The notes beneath the pieces were generated by a model. That model ran no database searches and had not been told where the DNA came from. It worked only from the letters and a program-made list of their open reading frames with translations. From positions 1 through 26,341 of the forward strand of contig JALHQH010000084.1 in NCBI GenBank assembly GCA_022842065.1: 26,341 bases of DNA, written 5' to 3'. This DNA is from Caldilineaceae bacterium (lineage in GTDB: Bacteria > Chloroflexota > Anaerolineae > Caldilineales > Caldilineaceae). Made by a program: the position numbers and the translations under genes. Positions 23,978 through 26,341 of the stretch are shown in pieces. The first letter of the stretch is position 1; the number at the start of each line of letters is the position of its first letter.

Positions 23978-24775
23978 TTACCAAGCCGTCCAGCCGCCAT
24001 CAACCAGCACATTTTGCCCGGTAATATAACTACCTGCCTCACTCGCCAGCAGCACGACCAAACCCTTCAACTCCTCCGGTTCGCCCATGCGCCCCATCGG
24101 CACTTTCTGCTCCAGCCGGCGAATAAATTCGGGCAAGCTATTCTGTGTCTTGTCGGTGGGGAAAGGGCCAGGGCTGATCGCATTGACCCGAATTTTGTCC
24201 TTGGCCCAATAGGCCGCCAAGTGGCGCGTTAGGTGAACCAGCCCGCCCTTGAGGCCGTGATAAGTCGGTGGGCTGTTGACTGGCAGATCGGTATAGGCAT
24301 CGGGGTAGCTGGCAACCACGCCATACATGCTGGCAATGTTGATGATCGATCCCCCCACTTGCCGGCTACGCAGGTGATCGGCCACGGCGCGCGCCAGCAG
24401 GAAATACGCGGTTACCCCGGTGTGATAGGCCAGATCAAAGTCGGCGGCGGTGGCGCTTTCAATCGAGGTGACGCTCCCCCCATAGGCATTGTTGACCAAG
24501 ATATCGACCTGGCCAAGGCGCGCCACCACGGTTTGGACCAGCGCCCCAATCGTCGTGTCGTCCGCCTGGTCAAAGGCCAGACCGATGTGTCCTGTCCCCG
24601 GCAAGGTGGCGGCAAATGCGACCGCCCGCGCCTCGTCGCGACTAGTCACTGCCAACGTTGCCCCCGCTTCCGCCAACGCCCGGCTCATGGCCGACCCCAG
24701 CCACCCCGCTGCCCCGGTTAAAATCACCACCTTGCCCTGCAAATTAAAAAGTTCCTGAATCGTACGTTCGCTCAT
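23978..24775 (-). CDS. Short-chain dehydrogenase/reductase (classical SDR)
   Basis: This 265-residue cytosolic NAD(P)-dependent oxidoreductase starts at ATG 24775, with GAGGG 7-8 nt upstream; the longer frame enters a palindromic repeat. TGAAGWLG (20-27) is the cofactor loop TGxxxGxG. NNAYGG (95-100) is the NNAG-like motif. Ser149 (NIASMYG), Tyr172 and Lys176 (TYHGLKGG) complete the catalytic set. The C-terminal ISPGPFPTD and ITGQNVLVDGGW segments are typical. The SR-D order after the second strand suggests possible NADPH use. By pattern it is near gluconate 5-dehydrogenase and similar sugar dehydrogenases; the substrate is not certain. It lies downstream of the CGNR gene on the same strand, separated by a 121-bp spacer filled by the repeat, so co-transcription is uncertain. 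Confidence 0.92.
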   Translation of the reverse strand: MSERTIQELFNLQGKVVILTGAAGWLGSAMSRALAEAGATLAVTSRDEARAVAFAATLPGTGHIGLAFDQADDTTIGALVQTVVARLGQVDILVNNAYGGSVTSIESATAADFDLAYHTGVTAYFLLARAVADHLRSRQVGGSIINIASMYGVVASYPDAYTDLPVNSPPTYHGLKGGLVHLTRHLAAYWAKDKIRVNAISPGPFPTDKTQNSLPEFIRRLEQKVPMGRMGEPEELKGLVVLLASEAGSYITGQNVLVDGGWTAW

Positions 24776-24810
24776 AGGATGCCCTCTATTAGTTGTATTG
24801 CGGATGATGG

Positions 24811-24887
24811 ATAGAACGCGGATTAGGCGGATCTGCGCGGACAATTCTCGTCAAAATCCGCGTAAATCCGCTAAATCCGCGTTCTAT
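24811..24887. repeat. Full copy of the GAACGCGGAT palindromic repeat
   Basis: Arms 24811-24841 and 24857-24887 (31 bp) match at 27 positions and begin ATAGAACGCGGATT. It occupies the spacer between the CGNR stop, 9 bp away, and the SDR start. It is more diverged than the copy at 4939-5017. Confidence 0.85.
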
Positions 24888-24896
24888 TTTAGAATT

Positions 24897-25523
24897 CTAA
24901 TCCGATGCACTGCGCCGTGCCCGGTGGCGTTGAACTTTGGCCCGGTTGCCGCAGCTTTCCATGCTGCACCAACGGCGGCTACGATTTTTACTCGTGTCGA
25001 TAAAAAGAAAACCACAGCCGCGCACATCTTCACAAATTTTGACTCGAGCCAGCCAGGGTGAGGTCAACAGTTCAACGGTCGACCAGGCAACCGGCCAAAG
25101 CGGGGCGTCGAGGGCTGCGCACAGTGTCGACCAGCGCCAGCAAAAGGTGTTGTCACTTGTGACTAGTTCCAGTTGGTTGGTGGCGGCGCGATAGTGTTGG
25201 TTGATCAGCGCCAGATCAGTGGGCAATGCGGCCGTCACGGGGTTGATTGCACGAAAGGTGCGGTAAATCGCCTCGCGCAGGGCGATGGCCGTGCTGTAGA
25301 CCCTGGTGGCGTCAGCGCGCTGTTGCTCCGCCAGGGTAAGCAAGTCCGCGCCTGCGGTTGGGCTGAGTAAATGGATCTGCTGCGCCCAACTGACCAAATC
25401 GCCATAGTCGTGCAATGTCTCCACCGGTTGGGCCGAGGCGTGCCAGTCCAGCGTATTGGCAAAGCTGAGACAGGGCGCCCCTACCTCATCCTGCAGGTTG
25501 ATCAAACTGTGAAATGTGCTCAC
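24897..25523 (-). CDS. ABATE-domain protein with CGNR zinc finger, probable transcription regulator
   Basis: This 208-residue protein has an N-terminal stress-associated ABATE domain (LSFANTLDWHASAQPVETL near 19-37) and a C-terminal CGNR zinc finger. The finger has Cys164, Cys170, Cys186 and Cys191 in CEDVRGCGFLF and RWCSMESCGNRAKVQRHR; CGNR gives the family its name. These are regarded as one-component regulators that bind DNA through the finger and sense an unknown ligand. I choose GTG 25523 because GGAGGG (25536-25531) is 7 nt upstream; GTG 25529 is only 1 nt from it. That Shine-Dalgarno sequence lies in the C-rich palindromic repeat. It is divergent from the ClbS/DfsB gene and shares a symmetric promoter with it, so it may regulate both genes. 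Confidence 0.9.
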   Translation of the reverse strand: MSTFHSLINLQDEVGAPCLSFANTLDWHASAQPVETLHDYGDLVSWAQQIHLLSPTAGADLLTLAEQQRADATRVYSTAIALREAIYRTFRAINPVTAALPTDLALINQHYRAATNQLELVTSDNTFCWRWSTLCAALDAPLWPVAWSTVELLTSPWLARVKICEDVRGCGFLFIDTSKNRSRRWCSMESCGNRAKVQRHRARRSASD

Positions 25524-25527
25524 CGCC

Positions 25528-25605
25528 ACCCCCTCCTAACCTCCCCCTGATAAGGGGAGGAACTGTTGTACGCACTACGGTTCTCTCCCCAAACTGGGGA
25601 AGGTT
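25528..25605. repeat. CCCTCCTAACCTCCCC palindromic repeat
   Basis: The left part ACCCCCTCCTAACCTCCCC (25528-25546) and the right part GGGGAAGGTTAGGGAGGGGT (25586-25605) form an imperfect long inverted repeat. Inside are two small hairpins: 25540-25546 with 25554-25560, and 25576-25580 with 25586-25590. The minus-strand reading GGAGGG serves as the CGNR ribosome binding site. It lies in the 5' leader of the CGNR transcript. Confidence 0.78.
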
Positions 25606-25638
25606 AGGGAGGGGTTAGTCGTTACAAATTTTCCCATA

Positions 25639-25703
25639 AACATATCAAATTCTTCTGTAACTGTCAATATGCTGTTGACAGGTTACAATAGATATGTTAT
25701 CTT
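25639..25703. promoter_or_regulatory. Divergent promoters with -35 boxes inside one inverted repeat
   Basis: Minus strand: TTGACA (25667-25662), 17 bp, TATGTT (25644-25639), reading to the CGNR gene. Plus strand: TTGACA (25675-25680), 17 bp, TATCTT (25698-25703), reading to the ClbS/DfsB gene. Between the -35 boxes are only 7 bp. GTAAC before the first box and GTTAC after the second extend the symmetry, with one extra base on the right. GTTACAA also occurs at 25621, 25682 and 25730. Confidence 0.7.
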
Positions 25704-25794
25704 TGTACCGGCAAAATTTGTTTTGAGGGTTACAAGATTGATGGCTGACAACATGACTACACGACCAATCGACTACCCAACCAAGGAGCAAACC

Positions 25795-26286
25795 ATGAGC
25801 GACTACCCAACCAACACCACCGAACTGTTAACACGTATTGAGAACGAGTGGGATCAACTGCTGGCCGTGGTTGACCAGTTAAGCCCAGAGACGTTAACCG
25901 TCCCCGCGGCCGATGGCTGGAGTCCCAAAGATCAACTCGCCCATCTGGCGCACTGGGAGCAGTGGTTGCTGCGCCATCATATGGCCGGCGAACCCGCCCA
26001 GGATGTCATGCAGGTCGATGCCCAACTATTAGAAGAATTCGATGTCGACCGCGTCAATGAAGTTGTCTTAGCGCGCAGCCAGGAACGCAGCTTGGCGGCA
26101 GTGCTGGAAGATCTGCATCGCGGCCATGCCCAGGTGGTCAACACGCTGACGGCATTGCCATTTGCCGATCTGCTGCGCCCGCGCTATGCTGATGATCCAG
26201 CCAATCGTCCCCTCTTAGGCTGGGTGGCCGGCGACACCTACGAACATTATCAAGAGCACCGCGAGATCTTGGAGCGGTTGCTCTAA
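25795..26286 (+). CDS. ClbS/DfsB family DinB-like four-helix protein
   Basis: This 163-residue protein is of the DinB/YfiT-like metal-binding four-helix bundle type. ATG 25795 has AAGGAG at 25782-25787. ELLTRIENEWDQLLAVVDQL (10-29) is helix 1. WSPKDQLAHLAHWEQW (42-57) contributes His50 and His53. YEHYQEHREIL near the end has His151 and His155, giving a plausible metal triad. ClbS itself protects against colibactin; most homologues have unknown substrates, some act as bacillithiol- or mycothiol-dependent transferases. It is divergent from the CGNR regulator. GACTACCCAACCAA occurs twice, at 25771 just before the ribosome binding site and at 25801 in codons 3-7, a small local duplication. The 55 bp after the stop hold nothing recognisable. 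Confidence 0.85.
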   Translation: MSDYPTNTTELLTRIENEWDQLLAVVDQLSPETLTVPAADGWSPKDQLAHLAHWEQWLLRHHMAGEPAQDVMQVDAQLLEEFDVDRVNEVVLARSQERSLAAVLEDLHRGHAQVVNTLTALPFADLLRPRYADDPANRPLLGWVAGDTYEHYQEHREILERLL

Positions 26287-26341
26287 GCCAACTTATGCGC
26301 CAATGCCGGCTCGTGTCGGTTGGGGATCCCCCACGGCGACC

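Noticed and set aside
1..26341. tRNA, rRNA or complete insertion sequence
   Set aside because: Both strands were scanned by eye for the conserved T-loop GGTTCGAATCC-type signature and for transposase motifs; none was convincing.

Overview
The window looks like a chromosomal piece of a Chloroflexota bacterium, most likely Anaerolineae/Caldilineales-like or a relative. The evidence is a secreted PKD-domain protein with a long Thr/Pro tail, a CUT1 sugar importer with a Tat-type lipoprotein binding protein, GC-rich coding DNA with AT-rich spacers, and many short palindromic repeats of the ATAGAACGCGGAT type. The lineage is an inference; there is no rRNA or tRNA in the window to test it. It is not a prophage, plasmid or large genomic island: no transposase, integrase, CRISPR array or phage gene was seen.

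Layout. 1-5020: a carbohydrate uptake cluster, with a Tat lipoprotein solute-binding protein, two permeases and, after a perfect AT-rich palindrome, a DegT/StrS-family PLP aminotransferase. The ATPase is missing, so it must be encoded elsewhere. 5165-7102: htpG (Hsp90), convergent with a class III aminotransferase related to glutamate-1-semialdehyde aminomutase (7263-8567, minus). Divergent from that is a HEAT-repeat protein (8644-9519), which converges on an ATP-grasp ligase (9627-10886, minus). 10887-13222: divergent promoters, a leader of about 280 nt and the five-PKD secreted protein. 13630-16735 (minus): a Gfo/Idh/MocA oxidoreductase, then an MFS exporter translationally coupled to a phosphinothricin/methionine-sulfoximine-type acetyltransferase, divergent from a LysR regulator (16923-17843). 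18043-20583: a membrane-anchored DUF1963 protein, an orphan reading-frame remnant and a GNAT acetyltransferase. 20675-23206: bciA, the 8-vinyl reductase of (bacterio)chlorophyll synthesis, followed closely by a serine hydrolase. 23283-23874: a HigBA-type toxin-antitoxin locus whose toxin gene carries an in-frame amber codon. 23978-26286: an SDR dehydrogenase and a CGNR zinc-finger regulator (minus), the latter divergent from a ClbS/DfsB (DinB-like) protein, with the two -35 boxes inside one inverted repeat.

How the genes fit together. The sugar importer, DegT aminotransferase, Gfo/Idh/MocA oxidoreductase and SDR are all consistent with uptake and remodelling of sugars or cyclitols, but only the first four genes look like one operon. 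The rest are short, independently promoted units of one to three genes. Several have good sigma70-type promoters (8581, 10957 minus, 11059, 17907, 20590, 23248, 25667 minus).

The most unusual content is outside the genes. There are at least four families of short palindromic elements. One repeat copy is split by a nested MITE-like element of about 150 bp, and other copies supply a stop codon or a ribosome binding site to neighbouring genes. Also notable are an apparently leaderless, palindrome-controlled toxin gene with a nonsense codon, and an isolated bciA that hints at phototrophy or its remnant. I found no convincing wholly new multi-gene system.
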